From UMGS172 sp045578845 (GTDB lineage Bacteria; Bacillota; Clostridia; Oscillospirales; Acutalibacteraceae), in assembly GCA_045578845.1 (NCBI GenBank), contig JAZNLA010000010.1:1-47234 (forward strand): a DNA stretch of 47,234 nt, given 5' to 3'. Made by a program: the position numbers and the translations under genes. The notes under the pieces were generated by a model. It did not search any database. It worked only from the letters and a program-made list of their open reading frames with translations, and had not been told where the DNA came from. Below, in pieces: positions 25,871 through 34,556 of this stretch; within the stretch, counting starts at the first letter, position 1; every line of letters begins with the position of its first letter.

Positions 25871-25968
25871 ACTTTTTACCTATTCTCTCTTATCTTAAAT
25901 ACTAATTCACGACTTTTCGAAAAGTAATACGCAATAGGTAATAGATATTAAGTTCTATAATTGTAACA

Positions 25969-26000
25969 AAAAGCCGAACTGAATTCAGTTCGGCTTTTTT
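25969..26000. terminator. Terminator after the rsmD-coaD operon
   Basis: AAAAAGCCGAACTGA / TCAGTTCGGCTTTTT, near-perfect palindrome. No gene is seen between this and the tRNA terminator. Confidence 0.88.
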
Positions 26001-26016
26001 ACTTTAAATTTTTACC

Positions 26017-26487
26017 TTATTCCGGTTTAGTGGGGGTTGCGGGCGGAATTTGTTGGCGAAGAGCGGCACGAGTCTTTTTGATTTCGGCAAGGTTGGCCGA
26101 AAGTTGTTCATCAGACCTTGCCATAAGGTCATCAACAAAATCCTGAGCGGCTTTACGCATTTCACGGCTTTTCTTCTGAGCAGCGGCAAGTGTGTCGCCT
26201 GCCATAGCACGGGCACGCTTAGTAATCTCCTCTTGAGCACACATAGCGTTAGCTCTTTCCTCGGCAGAGCGAAGAATACTGTCAGCCTCACGTTTTGCAT
26301 TGTTAATAATATCAGCACGGTCAGCAACAATGCCTTTAGCCTGCTTAATTTCGGTAGGCATAGTCATACGCATATCGTCAACTATTGCACGTACCTTCTC
26401 AACATCGACAACAACACGTTTACCGGGCATTTTAAAGCCACTGTCAAGTAATTCGTCAAGTTGTTCTATGAGGTCGTCCATATTCAT
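26017..26487 (-). CDS. Coiled-coil protein of unknown function downstream of coaD
   Basis: A 156-aa soluble protein that is almost entirely helical (residues ~5-140): rich in Ala, Arg, Lys, Glu and Gln with heptad-like spacing, recalling the ATP synthase b subunit or DivIVA-like proteins. A Pro/Thr-rich C-terminal tail ends it. No catalytic motif is visible. The start ATG overlaps the coaD stop (ATGA), with SD AAGGAAG, so it is translationally coupled to coaD. A similar gene beside coaD is, from memory, common in Clostridia. Confidence 0.72.
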   Translation of the reverse strand: MNMDDLIEQLDELLDSGFKMPGKRVVVDVEKVRAIVDDMRMTMPTEIKQAKGIVADRADIINNAKREADSILRSAEERANAMCAQEEITKRARAMAGDTLAAAQKKSREMRKAAQDFVDDLMARSDEQLSANLAEIKKTRAALRQQIPPATPTKPE

Positions 26488-26987
26488 AAATCATACTTCC
26501 TTTCGCTTTTAAGTCTTTTGATAATTAAATCATGTATAACATCGGGTACAAAGTCCCGTATGTCCCCACCCATTTTTGCTATTTCCTTTACCATGCTTGA
26601 ACTCAAATACATATTTTCAGCACTAGTGGTAAGGAAAACAGTTTCAACCTTAGGATTTAATTTTTTATTGGTAAGTGCCATTTGAAATTCATACTCAAAA
26701 TCCGACATAGCCCTAAGACCTTTAACGATAGCACAGGCGTTACGCATACCTGCATAATCGGCAAGCAAACCGTCGTATGTATCTACCACAACATTGGGGA
26801 TATCGGCAGTTGCCATACGTATCATATCCATACGTTCTTCGGCCGTAAAACTCGGATTTTTAGATGAATTGGTCATAACAACTACAATTACGCCGTCAAA
26901 CATAACGGCAGCACGCCTTATTATGTCCAAATGTCCTACCGTTATCGGGTCAAAACTACCCGGACAAACGGCTATGGTTTTATTCAC
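26484..26987 (-). CDS. coaD: Phosphopantetheine adenylyltransferase
   Basis: Penultimate step of CoA synthesis. Nucleotidyltransferase motif PGSFDPITVGHLDIIRRA at the N terminus and KGLRAMSDFEYEFQMA in the middle; the C-terminal YLSSSMVKEIA is the second conserved motif. 167 aa. Starts at GTG 26987 with SD AAGGTGAT lying in the end of rsmD. Confidence 0.95.
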   Translation of the reverse strand: MNKTIAVCPGSFDPITVGHLDIIRRAAVMFDGVIVVVMTNSSKNPSFTAEERMDMIRMATADIPNVVVDTYDGLLADYAGMRNACAIVKGLRAMSDFEYEFQMALTNKKLNPKVETVFLTTSAENMYLSSSMVKEIAKMGGDIRDFVPDVIHDLIIKRLKSERKYDL

Positions 26988-26988
26988 T

Positions 26989-27537
26989 TTAAATCACCTT
27001 TTTATTTTTATAAACGGTAACGGTCACAAGTTTACCGTATTTATACTGACGGTAAATTGCAAATTCACCCGCTTCTTGCGGCACATCGGCTTTGGCGGAA
27101 TGTTCGCAAATCATAATACCGTATTCACTCAAAATGTCAGCAGTCTTACTAATTACATCACCAATATAATCTGCATTATAAGGCGGGTCTAAAAAAACAA
27201 TATCAAAGGTTTCTTTAGTACCTCTTAAAAACGAGGCATAATCGCTCTTATAAATAACCGACTGTTTTTCAAAGCCGCACTTTTTAACATTTTTCTTGAC
27301 AATATCAATCGACTCTGCCGACGCATCAATAAATGTGGCTTTTTCGGCACCGCGGCTTAAAGCCTCAATACCGAGTTGACCGGATCCTGCGAACAAATCA
27401 AGCACACGTCTGCCCTCAATATCAAACTGAATGGCACTAAAGATAGCCTCTTTTGTTTTGCCGGTTGTCGGTCTTACAGCGTCACCCTCTAAAGTTACAA
27501 GTGTGACACCTCTTGCACTACCTGTAATTACTCTCAT
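26989..27537 (-). CDS. rsmD: 16S rRNA guanine-N2 methyltransferase RsmD
   Basis: Methylates G966 of 16S rRNA (E. coli number). MRVITGSARG at the N terminus, SAM site VLDLFAGSGQLGIEALSRGA, catalytic motif FLDPPY. 182 aa. First gene of rsmD-coaD-coiled coil, the conserved rsmD-coaD pairing. Confidence 0.93.
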   Translation of the reverse strand: MRVITGSARGVTLVTLEGDAVRPTTGKTKEAIFSAIQFDIEGRRVLDLFAGSGQLGIEALSRGAEKATFIDASAESIDIVKKNVKKCGFEKQSVIYKSDYASFLRGTKETFDIVFLDPPYNADYIGDVISKTADILSEYGIMICEHSAKADVPQEAGEFAIYRQYKYGKLVTVTVYKNKKVI

Positions 27538-27585
27538 TACATCTTCCTATTTTAAAATATCGAATTAAAGTTTTTTTACAAATAT

Positions 27586-27615
27586 ATTATCCCACTAAAA
27601 CAGTACATTTGTCAA
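27586..27615 (-). promoter_or_regulatory. Promoter of rsmD operon
   Basis: On the minus strand, TTGACA (27610-27615), 18 nt, GATAAT (27586-27591). Confidence 0.65.
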
Positions 27616-27685
27616 CATAAATTTGAATTAAACCGCTAAATATTGTGAATTTTTTTGGAAATTTCACAATTTTACACAAAAAATA

Positions 27686-27715
27686 CGCCGTGACGATAAA
27701 TAACACATCACGGCG
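27686..27715 (-). terminator. Terminator after rplT
   Basis: CGCCGTGA / TCACGGCG with a 14-nt loop; the minus-strand product ends in TATTTTTT. Confidence 0.82.
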
Positions 27716-27729
27716 GTAAATTTTAAAAC

Positions 27730-28086
27730 TTATTTTAAAGCATCTTTTGCTTTATTTGCAAGAGCAGTAAAAGCAGCAGCATCTGCAACGGCAATTTCAG
27801 CGAGCATTTTACGGTTAAGTTCAACGCCGGCTTTTTTTAGACCATTCATGAAGGTAGAATAGTTCATACCGTTCATTTTTGCAGCAGCAGAAATTCTGGT
27901 AATCCAAAGTTTGCGGAAATCTCTCTTTCTCTGCTTACGTCCGATATAGGCATAATTGCCCGACTTCATAACTGCTTCTTTAGCGGTTTTGAAGAGTTTG
28001 GATTTTGCACCAAAGTAACCTTTAGCGAGTTTTAATACTTTTTTTCTTCTCTTGCGAGTCATTATTGCGCCTTTAATACGTGCCAT
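27730..28086 (-). CDS. rplT: Ribosomal protein L20
   Basis: A 118-aa 50S assembly protein; MARIKGA at the start, basic N-terminal extension and RKRDFRKLWITRISAA core. In Firmicutes L20 represses this operon by binding the infC leader. Confidence 0.97.
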   Translation of the reverse strand: MARIKGAIMTRKRRKKVLKLAKGYFGAKSKLFKTAKEAVMKSGNYAYIGRKQRKRDFRKLWITRISAAAKMNGMNYSTFMNGLKKAGVELNRKMLAEIAVADAAAFTALANKAKDALK

Positions 28087-28121
28087 TTTAAAAACCTCCG
28101 TTATAATTTATTCGGCAATCC

Positions 28122-28319
28122 TTATTTGTAAGGAATCATCTTTTTGACCTTTGCTACATTTGTAACGTCGACAACGGCCGATTGACGAAGATTTCTCTTA
28201 CGCTTAGTTGTTTTCTTGTTAAGAATGTGTGATTTGTATGCGTGTGCACGCTTTACCTTTCCGAGTTTGGTAAGTTTAAAACGTTTTTTTGCACCGCTGT
28301 GTGTTTTAATTTTAGGCAT
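28122..28319 (-). CDS. rpmI: Ribosomal protein L35
   Basis: A 65-aa basic protein, MPKIKTHSGAKKRFKLT, with SD GGAGG. Middle gene of infC-rpmI-rplT. Confidence 0.97.
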   Translation of the reverse strand: MPKIKTHSGAKKRFKLTKLGKVKRAHAYKSHILNKKTTKRKRNLRQSAVVDVTNVAKVKKMIPYK

Positions 28320-28349
28320 TGATTATTCCTCCTTAGAAATTTTGGCAAC

Positions 28350-28868
28350 TTATTTAACCGGTTTGGGGCCAAGGAACATGAACATGTTGCGTCCTTCCAT
28401 CTTTGCGGGCTTTTCAACCACTGCAACTTCACTGCAATACTCGGCAAATCTTGCCATTATTTCAGTACCGATTTCGGGATGGCCTAACTCACGTCCGCGG
28501 AAACGAATAGATACTTTTACCTTGTCACCGCCTGATAAGAACTTTCTGGCATGGTTGCCTTTGGTTTCAAAATCATGGGTGTCAATGCTAAGTCCAAGAC
28601 GGATTTCTTTGGTTTCTACTACCTTTTGATTTTTCTTAGCCTCTTTCTCACGCTTTGCCTGTTCAAAACAGTACTTGCCGTAGTCCATAATCTTACATAC
28701 GGGCGGAGTGGCATTAGGAGCGATGAGAACCAAATCCAAATCTCTCTCAACGGCTTTGGCTAACGCGTCTTTGCTCGACATAACTCCAAGTTGAGAGCCG
28801 TCAGAACCGACAACGCGAACTTCCTTTTCCTTAATCTCTTCGTTAATATGCAGTTCCTTACTACTGAT
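28350..28868 (-). CDS. infC: Translation initiation factor IF-3 with ATC start codon
   Basis: A 172-aa IF3: N-terminal domain (INEEIKEKEVRVVGSDGSQLG... PPVCKIMDYGKY), a basic linker, and the C-terminal domain (KEIRLGLSIDTHDF... RGRELGHPEIG). The start cannot be an ordinary codon: GGAGGTG (28876-28882) is followed 7-9 nt later by ATC, then SSKELHINEE, the usual IF3 beginning. The only upstream ATG in frame lies beyond the terminator hairpin and the SD. Rare starts (ATT/ATC/ATA) are established for infC and let IF3 limit its own synthesis. Confidence 0.93.
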   Translation of the reverse strand: MSSKELHINEEIKEKEVRVVGSDGSQLGVMSSKDALAKAVERDLDLVLIAPNATPPVCKIMDYGKYCFEQAKREKEAKKNQKVVETKEIRLGLSIDTHDFETKGNHARKFLSGGDKVKVSIRFRGRELGHPEIGTEIMARFAEYCSEVAVVEKPAKMEGRNMFMFLGPKPVK

Positions 28869-29015
28869 AGTGACGCACCTCCGGGTCAAAATAAAAAGTG
28901 TGCAGACAAAGAAATCCGCACACAGGTATAGCATAAACCACTGTTTAAGTAACCTATTGACCTCTTAAGACGAAACTTGGAGGTGAGAGCGGATAATTGC
29001 CCTTCTTTGTTGTCT
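28869..29015 (-). promoter_or_regulatory. infC leader with attenuator (L20-leader-like)
   Basis: About 147 nt of untranslated leader. It ends in a terminator hairpin GTGTGC/GCACAC (28898-28923) with a T-rich tract, placed just before the SD. Upstream are mutually exclusive pairing options, such as AAGAC with GTCTTA and ACCTC with GAGGT. This arrangement fits the known L20-responsive leader of Firmicutes infC operons. Confidence 0.7.
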
Positions 29016-29021
29016 TAGCGT

Positions 29022-29050
29022 ATACTACCACAAACGAAACCGCTTGTCAA
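29022..29050 (-). promoter_or_regulatory. Promoter of infC-rpmI-rplT
   Basis: On the minus strand, TTGACA (29045-29050), 17 nt, TAGTAT (29022-29027). Confidence 0.75.
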
Positions 29051-29071
29051 TAGTTTTTTACTAAATTTTAC

Positions 29072-29932
29072 TTATTTTTTAACAGCTCCGCCGTTGTTGA
29101 GGTAATTTATATATTCCTCCAGGCAAAGGTTTAAACTGTTCATAGCCTTGGCGTGTTGCACACCGACGTATCGATAATGCCACGGCTCATAAATTATTTT
29201 GGTTATATCTTTTTTGTCTTCGGGGTATCTCATTATAAAACCGTAATCGGCAGCATTTTCGCTTAGCCACTTAAATGCTTTGGTTTCTTCAAACGACTGG
29301 CTGACCGAGTTAATATCAACTGCAAGTCCCAAATGATGCTCACTTGTACCCGGCAAAGCAACAATAGTCGCCGCTTTTACCTTGGCCTCAGCCTCAGACA
29401 ATCCATCTTCATTCATACAACGTTTTACCCTGTTTTTGTAAAGTGTTTCTTGATAAGAATAGGTTCTATAGGCTGAAACAATTACCAAATCAACGCCGTC
29501 TTTATCTGCCGCTTTACACATTTGATTTAAACTATCAACTATACGGCTATCTATATATTTGGAAGACTCAGAACCGCTGATAAACTTCTTGTCAATTTCC
29601 GCTTTAGTGACACTGTTTATAAAATCTTTATCAACACTGCTGTCGGGATTGACAAGTTTTAAATACCATTCATCGGTTTCATTGTGGTCAGTGTTTGAGG
29701 ACTCGTCACCGCCGTTCTCTACAGTATCAACAGAACTGTAAACACTTACCGAGCCTTTTATACTGCCGAGTTTTGAAGACACTTCGTTATACTTAACACT
29801 CAAAACTATAAGTGCTATAATCAATACTAATATAAGTGCCGTTTCGGTCAACATAACAACGGCTCTTATCTTAGCATTTTTCCGTCTTCTTTTATTTACT
29901 TCTTCCGTTACTTTTTGCTTACGGTTTTCCAT
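29072..29932 (-). CDS. VanY-type D-Ala-D-Ala carboxypeptidase (M15B)
   Basis: A 286-aa membrane-anchored peptidoglycan peptidase. Basic cytoplasmic start, one membrane helix (~25-47), a Ser/Asp-rich linker, then the M15B domain: VSAYRTYSYQETLY, SEHHLGLAVDI (zinc His and Asp) and EPWHYRYVG (catalytic Glu, zinc His). It trims the terminal D-Ala from peptide stems outside the cell. It follows serA by 6 bp, probably in one transcript. No other vancomycin-resistance genes are present, so it is likely a housekeeping enzyme. Confidence 0.88.
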   Translation of the reverse strand: MENRKQKVTEEVNKRRRKNAKIRAVVMLTETALILVLIIALIVLSVKYNEVSSKLGSIKGSVSVYSSVDTVENGGDESSNTDHNETDEWYLKLVNPDSSVDKDFINSVTKAEIDKKFISGSESSKYIDSRIVDSLNQMCKAADKDGVDLVIVSAYRTYSYQETLYKNRVKRCMNEDGLSEAEAKVKAATIVALPGTSEHHLGLAVDINSVSQSFEETKAFKWLSENAADYGFIMRYPEDKKDITKIIYEPWHYRYVGVQHAKAMNSLNLCLEEYINYLNNGGAVKK

Positions 29933-29938
29933 AATTTC

Positions 29939-31114
29939 TTATGCGATAACCCTAACTCTGATAACCTCTTCCATATCGGAAATTGCCTTCTCGATAGCGG
30001 CTACCTTGTCGGCATCCTTATCGTCAATATCAAGCATTGTATAAGCAACTTCTTTTTTGGATTTGTTGAGCATATTGGAAATGTTAATTCCGTTATCCGA
30101 AACGATACCCGAAACTCTTGTAAGAACGTTAGGTACATTTTTGTGGATAACACAAATTCTTACACCGCCTGCTTTGGGCATTGAAATATTAGGCATATTT
30201 ACGGAATTTACAATGTTACCGTTTTCAATGTAATCAATAAGTTCAAGTGCTGCCATTTTAGCACAGTTATCTTCAGATTCGGGAGTAGAAGCACCAAGGT
30301 GAGGAATAGCAATAACGCCGTCGGCACCGATAACGTCGTCAGACGGAAAATCGGTAACATAGGCTGCAACCTTGCCTTCGTCTAAAGCAGCAAGTAAATC
30401 GGCCGAATTGACCAAATCACCGCGAGCGAAGTTAAGAATACGCACGCCGTCCTTCATTTTTGCAATGGTTTCCTTGTTTATAAGTCCCTTAGTATCGGGG
30501 GTAAGCGGAACATGAAGTGTAATATAATCACATTTTTCAAAAATTTCGTTAAGGTCAATCGCATGAATTGCATTGTGGGTAAGATTCCAAGCGGCATCAA
30601 CCGACAAAAACGGGTCGTAGCCGTAAACCTTCATACCGAGAGCGTTAGCGGCGTTGGCAACCTGAACACCTATAGCACCAAGACCGATAACGCCAAGGCT
30701 TTTGCCCTTAATTTCGGGTCCCACAAAAGCACCTTTACCCTTTTCAACCATTTTGCCGACCTCAGCTCCGTTGCCCTTTAAGGTTTCTGCCCACTTAATA
30801 GCGGGAATGACACGGCGTGAGCAGATAAGCATACCGGCAATTACAAGTTCCTTAACTGCATTTGCGTTGGCACCGGGTGTGTTGAAAACAACGATACCCT
30901 CGTCTGCACAACGGTCAACGGGAATATTATTTGTACCTGCACCTGCACGTGCGATTGCAAGCAAGGTTTCGGGAAAATCTACATCATGAAGTGCTGCAGA
31001 ACGCACGATAGCACCAACGGGAGCATCTACCTCATCACCGCAAGCATAAAGCGACTTATCAAACTCATCAAGTCCGATAGCCGAAATTTTGTTGTAAGTT
31101 TTAATATTATACAT
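29939..31114 (-). CDS. serA: D-3-phosphoglycerate dehydrogenase
   Basis: First step of serine synthesis. 391 aa: NAD-binding GVIGLGAIGVQVANAA, arginine in NFARGDLVN, catalytic His in IPHLGASTPESEDN, and a C-terminal ACT domain (VRICVIHKNVPNVLTRVSGIV) for serine feedback. The start is ATG 31114, 8 nt after GGAGG; an upstream ATG overlaps the SD itself. Promoter TTGACA-N16-TATAAT. Confidence 0.93.
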   Translation of the reverse strand: MYNIKTYNKISAIGLDEFDKSLYACGDEVDAPVGAIVRSAALHDVDFPETLLAIARAGAGTNNIPVDRCADEGIVVFNTPGANANAVKELVIAGMLICSRRVIPAIKWAETLKGNGAEVGKMVEKGKGAFVGPEIKGKSLGVIGLGAIGVQVANAANALGMKVYGYDPFLSVDAAWNLTHNAIHAIDLNEIFEKCDYITLHVPLTPDTKGLINKETIAKMKDGVRILNFARGDLVNSADLLAALDEGKVAAYVTDFPSDDVIGADGVIAIPHLGASTPESEDNCAKMAALELIDYIENGNIVNSVNMPNISMPKAGGVRICVIHKNVPNVLTRVSGIVSDNGINISNMLNKSKKEVAYTMLDIDDKDADKVAAIEKAISDMEEVIRVRVIA

Positions 31115-31132
31115 CTTATTTTCCTCCATATA

Positions 31133-31148
31133 AATCGGTTTACCGATT
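31133..31148. promoter_or_regulatory. Inverted repeat between serA promoter and SD
   Basis: AATCGGT-TT-ACCGATT, 7-bp perfect arms, about 20 bp downstream of the -10 box. It could be an operator or a leader hairpin. Confidence 0.4.
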
Positions 31149-31166
31149 AAATTTAATTTACAACTA

Positions 31167-31194
31167 ATTATATATTATGTACCGCATTTGTCAA
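31167..31194 (-). promoter_or_regulatory. serA promoter
   Basis: On the minus strand, TTGACA (31189-31194), 16 nt, TATAAT (31167-31172). Confidence 0.78.
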
Positions 31195-31277
31195 GTGATT
31201 TGTTAAAAAATATACAAAATATCGACAAAATTTTAATTTTAAGACGATTTAATTGTTAAAAATATAACAATATCTTA

Positions 31278-31826
31278 TTATATTTGACCTTTAAGCAGTT
31301 CAAAATAGTCGATTACCGACCGTTTTAATGTGTCAATTTGGCTCTGCACTTCGGTAATATCATCATGATTTGACACTATTTCAAGCATTTCGGATTTAAA
31401 AACCTCGGTTCTGCCCAGTGCCAAGTTTACTAAATCTTTAGCGTTAATACCGCCTTTTTCGGTAAAGAAATTACAGGCTTCGGCACAAAGTTTTACCACC
31501 TCACCTATTATGGATGCGGCACGGTCTACATTCGTAACATCATCTCTTTCGTCTGACACCGATGTGGGTTTCTTTGCTATTATTTCTATATCCTTTTCGG
31601 TATCTTCTATAAGTACAGACTGCACATCATCACACCTAGGCTCGTTTGCATCAGAATTTTTCAATGTTTCTATCTCTTGCTCTGCCGATTTTAATTTTTC
31701 CTCTAATTCCGCTATTAAAACCTTTTGGCGTTCAACTTCCTTTGATAATGCAAGATTATCCTCGTACAGTTCATTGCTTTTTTGAACTACAGATTCGATT
31801 TGTGCAAAAAGTTTCTTTTTCCTCAT
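31278..31826 (-). CDS. Coiled-coil protein, unknown family
   Basis: A 182-aa soluble acidic protein that I do not recognise. A coiled coil covers residues ~10-60 (VVQKSNELYEDNLALSKEVERQ and following), then a disordered acidic stretch, and a helical C-terminal half (~100-180). The start is ATG 31826, 9 nt after AGGTGG; a GTG four codons earlier is inside the SD. It is divergent from the DUF4364 gene with about 110 bp between them. It could be a cell-division or scaffold protein by its look, but nothing fixes this. Confidence 0.62.
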   Translation of the reverse strand: MRKKKLFAQIESVVQKSNELYEDNLALSKEVERQKVLIAELEEKLKSAEQEIETLKNSDANEPRCDDVQSVLIEDTEKDIEIIAKKPTSVSDERDDVTNVDRAASIIGEVVKLCAEACNFFTEKGGINAKDLVNLALGRTEVFKSEMLEIVSNHDDITEVQSQIDTLKRSVIDYFELLKGQI

Positions 31827-31885
31827 AATTTCAACCACCTTTTAAAACAGTATATAACAAATTGAAGTTAATTTCAATAAATCTC

Positions 31886-31914
31886 TTGTTAAAATAAAAA
31901 AATAGATGTATAAT
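31886..31914 (+). promoter_or_regulatory. Promoter of the DUF4364 gene
   Basis: TTGTTA (31886-31891), 17 nt, TATAAT (31909-31914). Confidence 0.7.
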
Positions 31915-31939
31915 GTAAAAAAGAAAGGATTGTTGATAT

Positions 31940-32503
31940 ATGCAAACCGACGCTATGAATGCAGGTGTAAACCCGGGCGGACTTAAAAGCAGAATGGAAA
32001 TACGGGTTTTAATCTGTTATATTTTAGTCAATTCAAAATCACCCGTTCCGCTCGAAACGGTTAAAGAGCAGTTGCATTTTGACGGTATAGCAAACTATTT
32101 TGAAACGGCTTTTGCTATTTCGGAATTGGAAGAAAGCGGTGCTATTGTTTCTTCAAAAGACGAAAACAATGTTAAACTCTATTCCGCAACCGACGAGGCT
32201 GTAAGGGTTTCTAGAGAACTGTCCGGCAATCTGCCGTACTCAGTACGTGAACGCTCACTTAATTTAACCGAAAGGATTATAAAACGCCGCAGATACGAAC
32301 GCGAAAACAATGTTACCATAGAAACTTCCGAAAACGGCGTATATATAACATGCTCGGCAATGGAAAAAGACCTGACACTCGCCAGCGTCACACTGCTTGT
32401 ACCTGACAAGGATACTGCAAACAAAATAAAAGAACGGTTTTTAAAAAATCCTGCCGAAACACTTATAAAAGCAACCGAAGCACTTATCGACACCGAAATA
32501 TAA
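31940..32503 (+). CDS. DUF4364-family winged-helix protein
   Basis: A 187-aa protein. Residues ~20-95 form a winged helix (EIRVLICYILVNSKSPVPLETVKEQL, then ISELEESGAIVSSKDENNVKLYSAT), followed by a basic helix (RERSLNLTERIIKRRRYERENN) and a small C-terminal domain (~110-187). This matches DUF4364, common in Clostridia and presumed to be a DNA-binding regulator. The target is unknown. Confidence 0.82.
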   Translation: MQTDAMNAGVNPGGLKSRMEIRVLICYILVNSKSPVPLETVKEQLHFDGIANYFETAFAISELEESGAIVSSKDENNVKLYSATDEAVRVSRELSGNLPYSVRERSLNLTERIIKRRRYERENNVTIETSENGVYITCSAMEKDLTLASVTLLVPDKDTANKIKERFLKNPAETLIKATEALIDTEI

Positions 32504-32528
32504 AAAAACCCGAACGTTGATGTTCGGG
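32502..32528 (-). terminator. Terminator after tRNA-Thr
   Basis: CCCGAAC / GTTCGGG with a 6-nt loop. The T run is on the minus-strand side only, so it ends the tRNA transcript rather than the DUF4364 gene. Confidence 0.8.
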
Positions 32529-32533
32529 AAATA

Positions 32534-32609
32534 TGGAGCTGGAGATGGGACTCGAACCCACGGTCTGCTGATTACGAATCAGCTGCTCTGCCAACTGAGC
32601 CACTCCAGC
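32534..32609 (-). tRNA. tRNA-Thr (anticodon CGT)
   Basis: A 76-nt cloverleaf on the minus strand with encoded CCA. Acceptor GCTGGAG/CTCCAGC, D arm GCTC/GAGC, anticodon arm GCTGA-TTCGTAA-TCAGC with anticodon CGT, T arm GTGGG-TTCGAGT-CCCAT. Confidence 0.95.
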
Positions 32610-32676
32610 ACCGACTACTGCATTATATCAACTTTTATGTTTTAAGTCAAGTAAATTTAAGAAATAAAGGTGCAAT

Positions 32677-33078
32677 ATGGGTAACAACATTAAAAGAACT
32701 ACTTTGGGAAACAACCTCAGAATGTTGAGAAAAAAATTAAATATAACACAAGAAGCAATCGCCGAAATGCTCGGTGTAAAGCGTGCAACATATGCAAGAT
32801 ACGAAACCGACACTACACCGCCCATAAAGATACTTACAAAACTTGGTGAAGTTTTAGGGGTTACTGCAGACGAATTACTCCGCGAAGACATTGAATATGC
32901 CACTAAAATGCAGGTAAAAGCATCTGACTTAACTCTCTCAAACTATAATGAATATAATAACGGTAATAACGAATTTTACAACGGTATTACCGATGACGAA
33001 ATGGCAATTTTAATCAGACTTCGTGAAGCCGACCCTGAAAAACGCGAAGAAATCATAAAATTATTAGAACTTGAATAA
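32677..33078 (+). CDS. XRE-family regulator, C-terminal sensory-type tail
   Basis: A 133-aa protein: an N-terminal helix-turn-helix (residues ~10-65; LNITQEAIAEMLGVKRATYARYE), an Asn/Tyr-rich linker with NNGNNEF, and a C-terminal helix with DDEMAILIRLREADPEKREEIIKLLELE, a tail common to small SinR/Xre-like repressors. SD AAAGGTG. Single gene with its own terminator. Confidence 0.85.
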   Translation: MGNNIKRTTLGNNLRMLRKKLNITQEAIAEMLGVKRATYARYETDTTPPIKILTKLGEVLGVTADELLREDIEYATKMQVKASDLTLSNYNEYNNGNNEFYNGITDDEMAILIRLREADPEKREEIIKLLELE

Positions 33079-33079
33079 C

Positions 33080-33113
33080 AAAAAATCAACCCGAAAATTC
33101 GGGTTGATTTTTT
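33080..33113. terminator. Bidirectional terminator between XRE and rhamnulokinase genes
   Basis: AAAAAATCAACCCGAA / TTCGGGTTGATTTTTT. Confidence 0.9.
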
Positions 33114-33116
33114 GTT

Positions 33117-34514
33117 TTACGCCTTATACTCTTTAATTTTATATGACTTTTTAACTGTAAGTCTTGCTTCATTAAGACTTGAGAATACGCCTTTAACCAT
33201 CATTTGATTAATAAGATTTCCGATAGCGGTTGCTTCGCCGGGACCCGCCAAAACCGTCTTACCCGACAGTTTAGCCGTAATTTTGTTTAAATAATCAGCA
33301 TTGCTGCCGCCGCCTATTATATTAATAGCGGGATATTTTTTACCTGTAAAACCTTCAATCTGCTCGGCACATTCGGCATAGCATTTTGCAAGGCTGTTAT
33401 AAACAACTGCAGCAATTTCACCTACTGTTTCGGGTATCTTTTGATTTGTATCGGCACAATATGCTTTAATTTCTTCGGTCATATTATCAGGTGCCAAAAA
33501 TCTATCATCTAAGGCGTTAATGGTCGCCGGAAAATCAGCATCCTTTTCTGCCAAACTGCAAAGTTCCGCAAATGAATACTTATTGTCAAATTCACGCTTT
33601 ACACTTTGAATCATCCAAAGTCCCATTATATTTTTAAGCACCGTATAACGGTGATTATAACCGCCTTCATTAGTAAACGAGTTCTTCATACAAATATCGG
33701 CAAGTTGCGGTTTGTCGGACTCAATTCCCATGAGCGACCATGTGCCGGAACTGATATACATTACATTTTCTTCGTTCGACGGCACAGCCATAATTGCCGA
33801 CGCAGTGTCATGCGAAGGTGCCAAAATTATTTCAGTGTCAAATCCAACCTCGTTAAGGACTTCTGTCTTTAGGTTTCCTGCCGAAGTGCCCGGCATTGAA
33901 ACGGGGTGGAACATTTCTTTTTTCAATCCCAAACGCTCAATTAAACCGTATGCCCAATCATTGGTTTTAAGGTCAATAAGTTCAGTTGTGGTCGAGTTTG
34001 TATATTCGTTTAAAATTTTGCCGGTCAAAAGGTATACAAAATAATCGGGCAACATCAAAAAGTCGACAGCCGTTTCTATTTGTTCAGGGAAATTATCATT
34101 TACCGACTTAAGTTGGAAAAGAGTATTTATCATACCGCTTTTAATACCGGTAATATCGTAAAGTTCACGGTCCGAAATTTCAGCCGAAACCTTTTCAACA
34201 TAACCTTCGGTTCTCGAATCGCGGTATCCTACCGAATTACCGACCATATCCCCGTTTTTATCAAGCAACACAAAATCGACACCCCACATATCAATAGACA
34301 TTGTAGAGGGAATCATGCCGAGTTCGGCACACTTTTTCATGCCTGTTTTTATTTCATTAAAAAGCATCACGGTATCCCAACAAAGAGTACCGTTTTTATT
34401 TTTAAGTCCGTTTTCAAAACGGTGTACTTCCCTGTCATGAATAATTCCGTTTTCTACCCAACCTATAATATGGCGTCCGCTCGACGCACCGATATCAACA
34501 GCAAGATGATACAT
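33117..34514 (-). CDS. rhaB: Rhamnulokinase-like FGGY carbohydrate kinase
   Basis: A 465-aa FGGY kinase: N-terminal phosphate site (LAVDIGASSGRHIIG), SIDMWGVDFVLLD, second nucleotide site (YISSGTWSLMGIE) and adenine-site IIGGGSNADYLNKI. This pattern is that of L-rhamnulokinase, which phosphorylates L-rhamnulose; another deoxy-sugar is possible. The start is ATG 34514, 8 nt after GGAGG. It is divergent from a TIM-barrel isomerase gene, and a 14-bp palindrome overlaps its -35 box. No rhaA or rhaD is in the window. Confidence 0.85.
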   Translation of the reverse strand: MYHLAVDIGASSGRHIIGWVENGIIHDREVHRFENGLKNKNGTLCWDTVMLFNEIKTGMKKCAELGMIPSTMSIDMWGVDFVLLDKNGDMVGNSVGYRDSRTEGYVEKVSAEISDRELYDITGIKSGMINTLFQLKSVNDNFPEQIETAVDFLMLPDYFVYLLTGKILNEYTNSTTTELIDLKTNDWAYGLIERLGLKKEMFHPVSMPGTSAGNLKTEVLNEVGFDTEIILAPSHDTASAIMAVPSNEENVMYISSGTWSLMGIESDKPQLADICMKNSFTNEGGYNHRYTVLKNIMGLWMIQSVKREFDNKYSFAELCSLAEKDADFPATINALDDRFLAPDNMTEEIKAYCADTNQKIPETVGEIAAVVYNSLAKCYAECAEQIEGFTGKKYPAINIIGGGSNADYLNKITAKLSGKTVLAGPGEATAIGNLINQMMVKGVFSSLNEARLTVKKSYKIKEYKA

Positions 34515-34556
34515 AAGTATTTCCTCCAAAATTTTAATTCAAAATCACTTGTGTTC

